Shown here: piece after piece, positions 11,137 through 22,882 of the stretch
How positions within the stretch are numbered: the first letter of the stretch is position 1
How the letters are laid out: each line of letters begins with the position of its first letter
Assembly: GCA_043228905.1 (NCBI GenBank)
Contig: JBHGNT010000011.1
Location: forward strand, 10,664,001 to 10,728,000
Length of the DNA stretch: 64,000 nucleotides
Reading direction: 5' to 3'
Source: Azolla caroliniana
Taxonomy: Eukaryota; Polypodiophyta
The notes under the pieces: generated by a model
What the model saw: the letters and a program-made list of their open reading frames with translations, nothing else
Databases searched by the model: none
What the model was told of the DNA's origin: nothing
Translations under genes and position numbers: made by a program

Positions 11137-11837
11137 CATATCTTCAATTATTTGGTTAACACATTTATTTTGTCCATTACATTACTAATAATATGAGGAA
11201 CTTGTGCTCAAAGTGGTTTCCGCCTTTTGAAAGACTTGGGTTCAAATCAAATAGTATACTGACTACATCCATCGGTAACATGTAAAATTGGAATATCTTG
11301 ACAAAAAACTTGTAAGCCAATTCATGAGTTGTTATTGTGATTTTAGTTGGTATAAACCTCACTAGTTTTGTAAGTTGATTGATAACAATTCATGTAGAGT
11401 CATGACATCTTTTTGTTCAATGTAGGTTAACAATAATAACAATAAACCCCATACATTAACTTTACGCCACTCAACCCTAATAGTTGTTACTTTGTTAAAG
11501 CTTTGCTTTATGATTTTATATAGAAAAACAAACAAAGATGCTAAGGATAATGTAAAACAGAATGTTGTGGAGGTGGTGATGGAGACCAAGTCCATGTTGG
11601 CAACATTTCACTGGTTTTATAGATTGCGGAGTTAATTTGTATTTCACTAGTAAACTTCCTTTGGTATTAAGGATTAAGCAATGGTTGAATTCATTCATAA
11701 TGCCTAATTGTGTTGATCATGTACATGTGAACCCAAAGAGGTTTCTATGATGTGTTTTTTCGATCATTAGAACATTGTATTGCTTTGATGGGAAAGGTAC
11801 CAATCCTTTTTTATAAAAGGTTAGTGCATATGATTAA
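11137..11837. other. unassigned, possibly 5' part of LINE-A
   Basis: AT-rich sequence between Copia-1 and the first recognisable LINE-A remnant. Broken ORFs only; weak hints of an ORF1-like gag region from about 11740. Confidence 0.35.
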
Positions 11838-13490
11838 ATGGGTTCTTGTGGTCAATTAAAAAGATTTATTGAAATAACAATGTGCAAATTGGTAATTCTT
11901 GATTATAGTAATACATTTTTTTTAGAATTGTTACAAGAATTGATGCCTCAAATTGGTAAACTTTTGGTTGATCCCCATTTTAATTATTTAAAGAAATGTA
12001 GATTTTGCATGTCATGGGACACAAGTTGCAAGCTTCATAAGGAGAATTTTGCAAGACATTGTTAAAAATGTGGTCAATTGGGGCATTTTATGGTTATCAT
12101 GGCAAACCATACCAAAAAAATATATGTTAGAGAAAAAGATAACGAATATGTTTAGAATAATATTATCTTATCAATGGTTTATACGGTCATGGATGAGGGA
12201 CATGTCATGGGTTAGAGTGAGATTCTTAAGTTCAAGGTCATGGAGGTGTTGGTGAGGATAGTAGAGTACATACTAGTGTAGAACCAAATGTTGTTGAAGA
12301 ACAATAGTGGCATTAAGTGCAATATAATATAAAAGGGAAGGGTGTTGCCAAACAAAGGGACAGAATAAGTACTAATGGTAATGCATTACCAAAAGGTAAT
12401 GGGAGAATGAAGGAGGGGTTTAAGAGAAATTTGTGGCAAAAACAAGTGTGAAATTAGAGATTGTCTAACTAATTAAAGTTTGATTCTTTAGAAGGGTGAT
12501 GCAACTCAATTTAATAAAGGATTTCATACTCATGGGGCTAGACAACAAAATTCTATGATTGATGTAGTACACACAAATCCTTATGCAGTTCTTAAACAAG
12601 TAGTTACTACATTTATGCATACGTTTGCTCGTAAAGAGCAAATTCTTACTAAAGGTGTTCAGTAAGCGTGGTATCATGGAATGTGCGAGGGGCATCTTCT
12701 CCTCATAAGAAATATATATCATATAAAAAATATTTATTAACGAATGGGATATTTTATGTGTAGTTGGCCATAAGTTTCATGATTTAGTAAGATCTCTGAT
12801 ACATTTGCATGGATATATCCACATATTATGCAAGCCAATTATCACATCATTATTTGGGTGTAGCCATGATTATTCATGATTTGTTTTGTCCACATATAGT
12901 GCATATATGATCCATAGTGATCAAAGTCAAAACCTTTCAATGTTTTGATATGATTTGTAAGAACTTATGCACCCAACATTGCTAATCAACGCATCGAGTT
13001 GAGTTTTCTATGTATCCAAGGTTATCAATGGGTCGGACTGGTTTGTTGATGGGTGATTTTAACATGTGATTGCTGAGTTCTTTTGAACAAGTTGTTTGGG
13101 ACAAGCTTGCATTAGAGGTTTTGAAGTTGGATGTATGGAAATGGTTGCATCAAGATAAGTGTGGATTTATATTTTAAGTCTATATAATATACAGAAACAC
13201 AAAGTAGGTTGGACCAAATGTATGTTATACACGATGAGTCCTTTTTGCCAGAGATGCTTAATATGTCAATTGTGCAAGAGGTTGTATCCTCAAGATCATT
13301 TTTCCATAGGTTTCGTGTTTAATAAATATGTTGTATATATGTACAAAACATTGTTTGATAGGGTCCCTTTGAAGTTTAACTCTTATTTATTGTTTCATTC
13401 CTTGTTTGATGCTTGTGTGTGACAAATGTTCTATAGGTTTTCAGAACATGTTAATTCAAGGGGATGGCATGCATGGGATACAATATTTAA
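11838..13490 (+). pseudogene. LINE-A ORF1/endonuclease remnants
   Basis: Around 12045-12100 a broken reading gives an ARHC-stop-KCGQLGHFMV zinc-knuckle-like pattern, expected at the end of a plant L1 ORF1. From 12660 the sequence resembles an apurinic-type endonuclease: SWNVRGASSPHKKYI, then GLLMGDFNM near 13040-13072, then a domain-end pattern near 13200. Each piece is short and out of frame with the next. The interruption at 13490 is the LINE-B target site. Confidence 0.55.
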
Positions 13491-13505
13491 AAACATCGAG
13501 ATATT

Positions 13506-14006
13506 TAAAAACAGACAGGACACCTAGCTAAGGAGTGTCCTTGTAAGATTGGAAAGGGAAGCTCGGGACCACGACCCTCGGGCAAAGTCGGGACAACCAA
13601 GGGTGAAGAAGCTCCTTGGCTACCCGTTAAGAAGAAGGGGAAACTTGGAGGCCTAGGTGCCTCCTCTCCCGCCCTTTTTCATGACCACCCCCTTGAAAGA
13701 AGTCCTGCCACCTTGTCACCAGCAAGCGTGGACGAGCAACCCTTGAAACGAGTAAAGATCCTCTCCGGGAGTGCCAAGGCACCCGACCTACAGGTGAGAG
13801 CTACCAACAGATTTACACTTCTTCAAGGGTTAGGGGATGGCGACCCAGCAGCGCTGGCAGCAATGTTGTCCCCGTGCGACTCCTCACGCCTTCCCCCGCG
13901 GGAGCCCGAACTCGTGTTCTCCACCCCGATGGAGATGCAACCCCAACTTGTACCGTCCACCCCGGAAGAGAAGTTGGCACAGCCCCCCCCTCCCGTTGGA
14001 ACGTGA
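13506..14006 (+). pseudogene. LINE-B ORF1 C-terminal fragment
   Basis: The sequence enters in the middle of a CCHC knuckle (GHLAKECPCK, about 13519-13545) and continues as a Pro/Ser-rich C-terminal tail that is open to 14006. The N-terminal part is missing because the copy is 5'-truncated. About 315 bp of spacer separate it from ORF2. Confidence 0.65.
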
Positions 14007-14321
14007 ATGTGGTAGTGGCCTCAGATTAGTGAAATCGTGGATCCGGACGGGCAAGCTCAAGGACAAAGAAAAGGGTAAGATAGGAAGACCAACACCTGGT
14101 TTGGCAACGACTCTGTTAGATAGAAGGGTGCAAGTTGTGCCACCGCTTCGGAGCACAAATGTATCGCGGGATCTATTTGAAGCGGGTCGGGAACGACCGG
14201 CTGAGAATCTTGTAGGGGATTTGCAGCCTGCAGTGGAGACCATACCCCCCGAAACAGGTGTTAGTTTGCCCCATGACATGGGGATCGGCCCGAACATGGG
14301 CGCCAACGTCACCGTTTTCGG

Positions 14322-17300
14322 ATGAGGATCCTAACGTGGAATGTACAGGGCCTTGGTGGAGGCCGACAACACCAAGAGTGTAGAAGACTTCAGGAGGAGT
14401 TGAATCCCCTTAATATAGGGGGCCATATTGACATATTGCTTTTGCAGGAACACCACCTCTCGCAAGAGCGAACTCAGAGCTTAGTAAACCCCTTGTCGGG
14501 TGGGTGGACCACATGGTGGTCGGCTGCGCAGGGTGACCTCCACCGAAGAGGAGGGGTCTGCATCTTGATCAGCGATAAGGCCCGATACGAAGTAACATCA
14601 TCTGGCACGCTGGTGGAGGGTCGGGCCTTATACGTGCTTTTGAAATGGAATCGCCTACAGATTGGGGTGCTAAACATTTATGCCCCTAACTCAGCCCCCG
14701 AGAGAGCAATCTTTTGGAGGATGCTAGCAACAACATTACCTAATGTCGAGGCTTGGGTAATGGCAGGTGATTTCAACATGACTGAACACATGGGAGATAG
14801 GAAAGGAGGGACCTAGAGGCCTATTTATGGTGCGGAGCTGGATTCATGGGCTTTCCTAATTGGCAAAATCGGGGTGAAGGATACATGGGGCTCTTCCCTT
14901 AGGCGAAGCTCACATTCGCTGCACTTTTCTAGAGCCGCCGGGAATGCTAGGGGCGGTAGTCTTGCACGGCTAGACCGCATATACATCAGCTCATCCCTCG
15001 AAGAGCTCGGGGGCTCCTTTGCTATCTTGGCAGGCCTTACCTTTTCAGATCATCAGCCGGTGAGACTAGACCTTAACCCACCCAACGATAGCAAGGGCAG
15101 TCTCAATGTAAAGATCCCCATAAAGATCATGAAGAGTGAAGAGGTGAAGGCCGGTTTACAGAGTATATGGCAGGACACCATGGGCAGTAAATCAGCCAGC
15201 GAAGATCTGCAGAAAAAATTGGCCCTCTCCTCCTCCTTTTTACAACAAGAGACCAAGCGCGCCCTCCAACAGGTTAGAGCCATTGAAACAAAATTAAGGA
15301 AGGCCGTTGCGCTGTTACAGGTAGACCCTGGTTGCAAATGGTCTAGAGCTAAACTAGAGGAAGCAAAGATGAAGGTACATGAAAGGACTTTGGAGAAGAA
15401 CCGAATGTTGTTTCGAAGAAACGCAGCATGGTGGGCTAGAAAAGACGACAAGGCCAACCGACATTTCTTTCACTACAAGGCACCCAAGGGTGGTGGTGGA
15501 CGTATACACGGGCTGCGAAAACCAGACGGCTCAATAACGGAGGACAAGACTGAGGTTCTGGAAATGGCAACACAATACTATCGTGACCTCCTCGCACCTA
15601 TGCATGTGCGGCAAAACTCGGAGTTGGCTGATCGAGTGATGTCTTGCATTCACCCCAAGGTAACCCAAGAGATGGAAGTTGTGCTCGATAGTCCCATTTC
15701 TCGTTTAGAGCTCTCGGAGGCACTTAGGGGATTGCGAAGGGGTGCATGCTCCGGTCCCGATGGTCTCTCACGAGATTTCTTCGAGATTCATTGGGAATGT
15801 GTTATCCCGTCCTTGGAAGCCGGGTTCCAAGAGATTTGGTCCTCAGGAAAGATGCCGATTGGTCTGGCTGAGGGGATGATATATCTCATCCCCAAATCCC
15901 AAGAGCGAAGCCTAGAGTTGCGCCAATGGCGTCCAATCACAATCCTTAACACGGCATACAAGATACTCGCTAAAGTCCTAGCTCAGTGATTAGCAAGCTT
16001 CTTACCGGACATCATACACGACAATCAAACTGGGTTTGTCAAGAACAGGTGTATCTTTGATAATGTGTTGCTTCTTTGGGAAGCTATGGCATTGGCCGGT
16101 CGCTCCGTATCGAGCTCGACTATTCTGATGCTAGACTTCGAGAAGGCCTACGATAGGGTGTTATGGCCCTTTTTGGAAAATGTGATGAGAGCTTTGGGCC
16201 TACCTCAAAAATGGAGGAATTGCACTTCTGCACTCTATCGGACAGCTACGAGTAGCGTGCTGATGGCTGGATCTAGGGGACCCGCCTTCCAACTACAACG
16301 CTCAGTGAGGCAAGGTTGTCCCCTAGCCCCATATCTCTATCTCTTTATAACCGAGGCTTTCTCCGCCTACTTACAAGCACCAACTAGCGGGCTGCGGGGA
16401 TTGCCCATCCCCAATGCGACTGAAGATTTGCTGTTATCTGAATATGCCGACGATACGGTTCTTTTCTTGCAAGGTGATGAGGAGAATTTACAACGGGCTG
16501 AACATCTTGTCGAGGACTTTTGTCAGGCGGCTGGTGCCAAGATCAATTGGAATAAAACCCAAGGTCTATGGTTCAGCGAACAGGAGACACCAAGATGGCA
16601 ACCCCATGCCGATTTTACGTGGGTCCCTAGTGGGACGACTTTCAAGTACCTTGGATTTACGATGGGGAGGTCAATCCCCAAGGGAGCGCAATTGGCCCAC
16701 GTACAAGCCAAAATAAGTAAGAAGCTGAACCAGTGGAGTAGATCAAAATTGTCCTTCGCTGGTAGGGTCCTTGTGGCGAACCAAGTGCTGCTCGCTACCA
16801 TGTGGCACTCAGTCTCATGCTGGATTATGGACCCTGCAGGTTTGCACGCGATTAAGGCTGCCATTAGGGGGTTTATATGGTCAGGTAAGGACAACCCACG
16901 GGCTGCCGCCAGAGTCTCATGGTGTTGGTTAACGCAACCGCGGGTGTTATACATTTTAGGGTTAGGGTTAAGGACGATGATGATTATCAATGACAAAGAT
17001 AGACATGGCGTAATAGCGAAGATAATGGAGAGTATGATGGTAAGAGAGATTGGCATGAAGATGTTGAGAATCGTTGAGAAGCATTGTGGGGTGGGGGGTG
17101 GTGCCTAGAATGGCTCCACCCCCCTCCCAAGGGGGTTCAACGTTGAGGGAGAGAGATAGGAAGAGAGATGACAAGAGAGAGAGAGAGAGATGATTCCCTT
17201 TTCATTCATTCCCCATAAGGGGGTTAAATAGTACAAGAGGGGGTAGATACAAAGGGGTGTAAGCCCCCTAGAGCATTCATACTGGACACTCACTCATACC

Positions 17301-19140
17301 TCCTCGTATCCATCCACATGCACACACGTGTGCATGTGTTCACATATGTATCGACTCACAATTACATTTATGCCCCCTACACATACACAACATTATGATA
17401 ACATTCGACCCTCGCTCATCACACTTGACTCTCCGTACATCTCGTACGAGGTAACAACGGGCCAAAGGGGGGCTTGGCCTCATAGACCCCTTAATGCAGA
17501 GTCGTGCATTGCTGGCTAAAATGGTGGTTCGCTGCCTCCTGCCAGGTAAGGGGTGCTGGAAGGTACTTCTTCGCAACAGGCTGCAAGTAGGGACTCCCAA
17601 GTATGGTAGGCCTTGGCCCGACTCCTTGAATTGGTGCTGCACGAGTGGAGTCCCACCCAGGCTGGCTTGCCATCCGGAGGATAGGGTCACGAACTCCATC
17701 TTGCGGGCATGGTGCCATATACGACAGCATTTGGTCAAGCACACCCCGGAGACATTGACCGAATGGACTAGACAGCCACTATTCTGGAATCCTCATGTGC
17801 AAACGAATGACAACGCGATGCTAGGGCAACTTAAGGGCCTAGCATGGGGAAAGTTGGCACAAACAGGCCTCCTATCTATAGACGATTGGAGACGCATGGC
17901 TGATTCAGGAAGAGCCCAAGAGGACCTTTTCCCTCCCCTCAAGGGAGCTACGAAAATGCGGAGACTGATAGCTGAGGCAGTTGACAGGGTTCTGATGGGG
18001 GAGGCGAGAGAACATGCATGGTTCGGTCTCTTTGACGAGGCTGGAATGGTCAAGTCGCTAAAGGGCATGAGCGGATCGGGGAGTGATACAGTTTTTGGGG
18101 ACAGCCAGAGCAGCGGCTCTTGGCACCCAATCCGAGTGGTGGCACAGATTGATAACATCTGGAAGACAGACCCGGATGTTGCTAAGGTGGAACCCCATTG
18201 GAGGTTAAGGGTATACGGTTGTCGTCCCCTTGTCGATCTGGATTGGGACCCCGGGGATTTCAGATGGAAACATGACGATAGACTCCACCACTTCTTCGGT
18301 TACACCACTAAATTGGGTCGGACTTTGCAACTGCAGCGAGGCGGCCCCCTTCGCAACGGCTAGCGAACATTGGGCATCCCCGATGAGGCGCTCATTGCCT
18401 TTTGGAAGGGTCTTTGGCGTCTCCACATGCATGAAAAGATCAAGCTCTTTTGGTGGCAGATCGGTCATAATGTGGTGCCCGTTGGCGAATGGTTAGATAA
18501 ACGTGGTGGCCCGTTAGGCTGCCCACTGTGCTCTCTACCTATTGAGTCTCTGAGACATTGTTTGTGGGATTGCCCTCAAGCTCAAAAGGTATGGGATAGA
18601 GTGACTCGCCTCCTTGTGGCATGTGACGTTGAAGGAACAGCCTCGTGGAGCGCTGCGGCATGGATTGATCACTCGGTCGAAGGGTGGACGGACGCCGTCA
18701 ATGCGGATAGTTGGTGCTATGTATGCACGAGAGGCAAAATCGTCAAGATCCATTTTGAAAGAGGCTTGCAGCCCGCATCCCCTAGGTTTCCGGAAATCTG
18801 GATGTTGATCGCAGGTTTCACCTTGTGGTATATATGGAAAGCGCGTTGCCTCAAGGTCTTCCAAGGTACGGTACGACCCTCGGAGGAAGTGATCATGGAC
18901 ATATGGTTCGCGCTTATCAGCTGCCTACGAGGGCAACTAGAAGAGGTTTGCAGCCACTCCAACGACGTGACCACTGCCCGTTTGCGCTTTTGGCAGAAAT
19001 GGCGGAACACACCTATGGTGATGCAAGGCGGGAGTGGCCCGAGGTGGAACTACCAGCCCCCACGTTGGTTGTTTCCTATTCACCTGCCACCCTCTCTTCG
19101 GTGTAGGCCCCAAGAGCCGACTCGTACGAGGCCACATTGA
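14322..19140 (+). pseudogene. LINE-B ORF2: endonuclease, reverse transcriptase, C-terminal zinc motif
   Basis: ORF2 starts at the ATG at 14322 (MRILTWNVQGLGGG). It has an endonuclease with LLLQEHHLS, AGDFNM and SDHQPV, RT motifs RGACSGPDGLSRDFF, LIPKS, MLDFEKAYDRVLW, RQGCPLAPYLY and catalytic YADDT at about 16443, then a C-terminal CPLCSLPIESLRHCLWDC zinc motif near 18520-18575. One frame runs throughout apart from three stops, TAG at 14814, TGA at 15987 and TAG at 18361, and the solo LTR at 16945-17456, whose removal restores the frame. All three stops could be single-base changes. It resembles plant L1 ORF2 proteins. Inactive now, but recently so compared with LINE-A. Confidence 0.88.
16945..17456 (+). 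mobile_element. solo LTR in LINE-B ORF2
   Basis: 512 bp beginning TGTTATAC and ending GAGGTAACA, flanked by GCGGG (16940-16944) and ACGGG (17457-17461), a 5-bp duplication with one mismatch or a 4-bp CGGG. Excision leaves ORF2 in frame. It has a GA-rich stretch near 17170-17190 and two telomere-like GGGTTAGGG units near its start. No internal retrotransposon genes. Confidence 0.75.
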
Positions 19141-19374
19141 AGGGCATTGCCTTGGATATAGGTAGCTTCTTACATTAAGTTAGGCCGCAAGGCAATGTAA
19201 GTGGCTCATCTTCTTTGGCTTGATCGGAGGAAGTCTCCCCGATGTGTGTATAAATCTCCTTATAGACTCTATGTAATAATCCTTCCTAACTAATGGGAAA
19301 GTAGCTTTACTTTGAAAAAAAAAGAAAAAAAAGAAAAAAAACATCGAGATATTCACTATATGCATGGTTTGACT

Positions 19375-19592
19375 CATAGTATGAACCATACGCACCATAC
19401 GTGCATTCGCATTCGCATAAGAAAAACACCCTCAAAGAAGGATAAATACCATACTTTTGGATTAACTATTTATTATGAGGTAAATAAGCCAAAAAAATGG
19501 AAAATAACAAAAAAAAACATTTTAAAAATGGGAAAAAAACACAAGAATGTTTGAATAACATTCGCATACGAACACGAATTTTACGTACTATG
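19375..19592. mobile_element. hAT-like MITE, copy 1
   Basis: 218 bp flanked by a perfect 8-bp duplication GTTTGACT (19367-19374 and 19593-19600). Terminal inverted repeats are CATAGTATG and its counterpart CGTACTATG. An 8-bp duplication with termini beginning CA fits the hAT superfamily. No coding capacity. Related copies are at 27254-28195 and 41777-42553. Confidence 0.82.
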
Positions 19593-19757
19593 GTTTGACT
19601 AATGCTAAAAGATATGTTTTCACATATTCTTATGCGATGCAATGTATTATTGATGTATAATCCACGTGATGAAGAGATTTTGGATCTTTAAGTTCAATTA
19701 TAGGACATTGTGAAGAAATTGTATTATTAAAGTTAACAGAAGGCAAGACCACGTTAG

Positions 19758-20402
19758 TTGCTAGAGGGGTTTATGAATAATCAATCTCATATGTTTTTTC
19801 AAGGATTAAGACCATCATATGCTCGTTCAAATGTGGTGCAAATTAAGCTAGGAGATGACATTGTTGTGAACACAATCATGGTTATTGAGGTATATATTTC
19901 TCATTTTAAGGTTTTGATTAGGCTAGAGTTGATTATTAATGAGGATGTGTTGAAAGAAAGACAAGAGTTTAATAATGTAGTTGGATGTATTGTGAATACA
20001 TATATTTGTCAAGAGTTGGATAAATTTAAAGAAGTTGAAGTAGAAAAGGTATTGTTATACCTTTCAAATGGTAAAAGTCTTGGTTGGGATGGTATTGCAA
20101 ATGAAGTCTTTAATAAAATGCTTGTATTCTTAAGAGACCATTCACACAAATGTGTCAACATGTTGGGTTTCTAGTTTCATGCTTGAGAGTTGGAATGTGG
20201 GTATAGTAAAATTGATACCAAAGGTACCATCACTTGAGTCATTTCATCAATGGAGGCCTATGTAATTGATGTGAGGGTTGTACAAAGTGTTTGCAAATAA
20301 ATTATCCAATAAACTTAAGAAATTCTTACCTCACTTTATTCACCCATCTCAATATGGTTTTATTGTGGGCAAAAATATATTAATGTATAGAATGTTCATA
20401 TG
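19758..20402 (+). pseudogene. LINE-A RT remnant, first part
   Basis: An open stretch 19758-20174 contains LYLSNGKSLGWDGIANEVF, matching the LINE RT entry motif with G-x-D-G. Broken frames then give LIPKVPSLESFHQWRPM and LYKVFANKLSNKLKK, the next conserved RT blocks. It is cut at 20407 by a solo LTR and continues at 21081. Confidence 0.65.
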
Positions 20403-20407
20403 CCTAC

Positions 20408-21075
20408 TGTGAAGTCAATTTTTGTTGTAAGAAAAGACCATGGCAAATACATCGAATATTAAGCTCTATAAGAATAAAGCACAATGTGAAAGGCTCAAGA
20501 GTTAAGAGAAGAAGAAAATTGAAGGGATATGAAGTTAGAGGCGTCTTCCAAAAGTAGAAAAAGCAAGAGAAAAGATAGAAGGAAAAAAATGCATAATAAG
20601 GCAGAGAAAGTAGGGCAGAGAAAAAAGCTCATAACTTCTGAAACTCTTATCCAAATTTTAAAAAAAATAAATTATAAGAGAGCTTTCTTTATGATAAATT
20701 TAGAAACATAAAATAGAAATAATGATACGAAAAATGCATCACATAAACTCGAGCATATGTAAAAGAAAAAAAAGAAAGAAAAAAGCAAGAATAACGCAAC
20801 TAGAAACCTATAAATATGAGGGTATTCTTAGTAATAGGGGAGAGGATAGATTATCTGCAAGAAGAAGGGAGAAAGAATAAGAGGGTTATAAGAAGTTTAG
20901 TAGAAGAAAGGGTGAAGAAGGAAAGACTTTTTTGTCTAATATTATATTTAAGTAGTTATTTGGTTTTTGTTATTGTTAGAGTATAAGAGTATTGTATTCT
21001 TTTCTTATTAGTATATTGAAGCCTTCTTGTTTCCTCCTCCTCTCTTCTCTATCATTTTTCTCTATCTCTTCATCA
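20408..21075 (+). mobile_element. solo LTR in LINE-A
   Basis: 668 bp starting TGTGAAGTC and ending CTTCATCA, flanked by the 5-bp duplication CCTAC (20403-20407 and 21076-21080). A TATAAATA box lies near 20811, consistent with an LTR promoter reading on the plus strand. The family is not recognised. Confidence 0.75.
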
Positions 21076-21080
21076 CCTAC

Positions 21081-22200
21081 TAATTATGCATCCACATCAA
21101 GAAATGATTATGGTTCAATTAGATTTGGAAAAAGCGCATGTTAACTTGCATTTTCTCTCAATATGGGTTTTAGTTCTTGTATGTGTCAACTTATTTTTTT
21201 GCTAAGGCAAAATGCAACATCCTTGTGTGATTGTGTGATGCTTAATGGTGGAATTACTCCCAATGTTTATCTTATTAGATCGGTGTAGCAAGGATGTTCA
21301 TGAAGTCCATTGTTATTTGTTATGGCTACACATCCTCTATTAGTAATGTTATCCAATATTGCAGCTCATGTGATATTGTGGGTTTGCATATTCCTTTAAG
21401 AGGACAATGAGTGGCAGAAGCCTTGGTTAGTGATTCTTTTTTGTTTTTAAAATAAAATTTTGAAAGGAGTATGCAAGTTTGGGATCATTTTCCCTTAGCT
21501 TCAAGGTTGCATATAAATTGGAGGAAGTCTCACCTTATTTCTTGTACAAAGGGTGGCTTGGAATGTTTGGGATGACAAGGGTTAGCGATTACATGAAGGA
21601 TCGATTTATCAACATTTGGGGTATCCATTAGGCATCGATGTTGCAAATGCTCAACTAATTGATTGGATTGATAGTAAATTGAAGGACACCATTATGTATT
21701 GGAAGTCTCAATTATGGCCATTTCATGTATGATTGAAAGTGGTGCAGTGTATCATGTTACAACAAAATGGGATGTGTACCCAATCATCAAAAATAAAAAT
21801 AAAATAAAACATAGACAAAAGAGTTATAGTATTGTACAAAAGGTGTTATGGCGTGACATATTCTATAAAGGAAATGACTATGTCCTAGGCCTAGTTTCAT
21901 TCCCATCTAAGTCTCTTGAAAAGGATCACGAGGTCAAAGGGTTTCGATGTGGGTGTGGCTCGTGGTTCCGATTTAAAAGGTACCTCAACCATAGCTTTTA
22001 GGTGGTGCAACTCACATTCTCGTATCTTCTTAATTGCTTCTACACAATGAGTGACTTTGAGGAGGCCTGACATCTGAGAGTGTTTGGTTGTTATTTATTT
22101 ATTTGCTTCAATGAGGGTGAGGGCGAGTGGTGCAGGTGTGTTGATGCTCATCGTGCCCTCTTGTCCCATGTTGATGAATATTAGAAAGGTTATGGTTAGC
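21081..22200 (+). pseudogene. LINE-A RT remnant, second part
   Basis: It resumes in the RT palm region (MIMVQLDLEKAHVNLHFLS near 21100), followed by a QGCS-SPLLFV pattern near 21280-21325 and INWRKSHLISCT near 21515-21550, all in plant L1 order but with many frameshifts and stops. The following part to about 22200 has only weak coding traces. Confidence 0.55.
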
Positions 22201-22755
22201 ATTTTGTAGCTTGTTCTCTTTATGTTGTTTTAGCTCTAAGATACATCTACCTAATTTCTTTATATTTCAGGTATCTAATAGTTTGGAGAGGGTGGGAAGG
22301 GTCCTAGCATGTCTTGGTGTTATGCCATTATCACGACGCAAGTTGGACACTTGCATGTAAAGTGATACTCATCGTCTATCTCTATATGGCATAATTTACA
22401 TATCCGTTCCTCTCATGGGACTCCATTAGCACGACTATTCTCAACGTCAAGTTGGTGAGAAGATACTCTAAGTTGTCCAAATGGCAACCCTTAGTGCATT
22501 TGATAAGAACGTATCCACAATATTCTAGCCGTGTAATAAAACTAGACTTAGAGAAGTGCATGAAGTGTTCCTTATATATAGTACAACATTTTAGATCGGA
22601 GTGGCCCTAAAAAATCAGGTTAAGATCCATTATGTGGAGCGTAAAAATTGCCACATTTCTTCTTGGCGTTAGTATTTACTTTGATTAGAGTACCTCATGA
22701 GAGATTAAAGTTTAATCGGTCTCCTTCCCTTCTCCTTCTCCTTCTCAAAAAAAAA

Positions 22756-22882
22756 GTGTGTGGAACTAACTATGTACACTAACTTCTAAGTAGTCGGGGA
22801 GAGATTACACAGAAGAAGAAGAAGAAGAAGACACAGAGAGTTACATAATAAACAGAGAGCCAAAGGAGGCAGGCAGGCAGCG
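22756..22882 (+). promoter_or_regulatory. short proximal 5' flank/5' UTR of ICMT
   Basis: Only 127 bp separate the LINE-A poly-A from the ICMT start codon. The stretch contains a GAA microsatellite (about 22816-22834) and GGCAGGCAGGCAGCG just before the ATG, typical of a plant 5' UTR. No clear TATA box is visible, so the core promoter may lie in or beyond LINE-A sequence. Confidence 0.5.

Larger units (their letters stand above)
13506..19340 (+). mobile_element. LINE-B: younger L1-type retrotransposon with target duplication and poly-A
   Basis: A 5.8-kb insertion inside LINE-A. It begins within an ORF1 zinc knuckle (5'-truncated), contains a nearly complete ORF2 (14322-19140), and ends in an A-rich tail (19312-19340). 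The target-site duplication ACATCGAGATATT occurs on the left at 13493-13505 and on the right at 19341-19353. A 512-bp solo LTR (16945-17456) later inserted into ORF2. The sequence is far less decayed than the surrounding LINE-A. Confidence 0.88.
11838..22755 (+). mobile_element. LINE-A: old, degraded plant L1-type retrotransposon, multiply interrupted
   Basis: Plus-strand remnants appear in canonical order: ORF1-like zinc knuckle near 12060, endonuclease start SWNVRG near 12675, endonuclease GDFNM near 13065, RT approach near 20060, RT near 20250 and 21250, INWRKSHL near 21510, and a 3' end CTTCTCCTTCTC followed by nine A residues at 22747-22755. The element is broken by LINE-B (13506-19340), an hAT-like MITE (19375-19592) and a solo LTR (20408-21075). 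Stops and frameshifts are frequent, so it is much older than LINE-B. The 5' end is not resolved. Confidence 0.65.
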
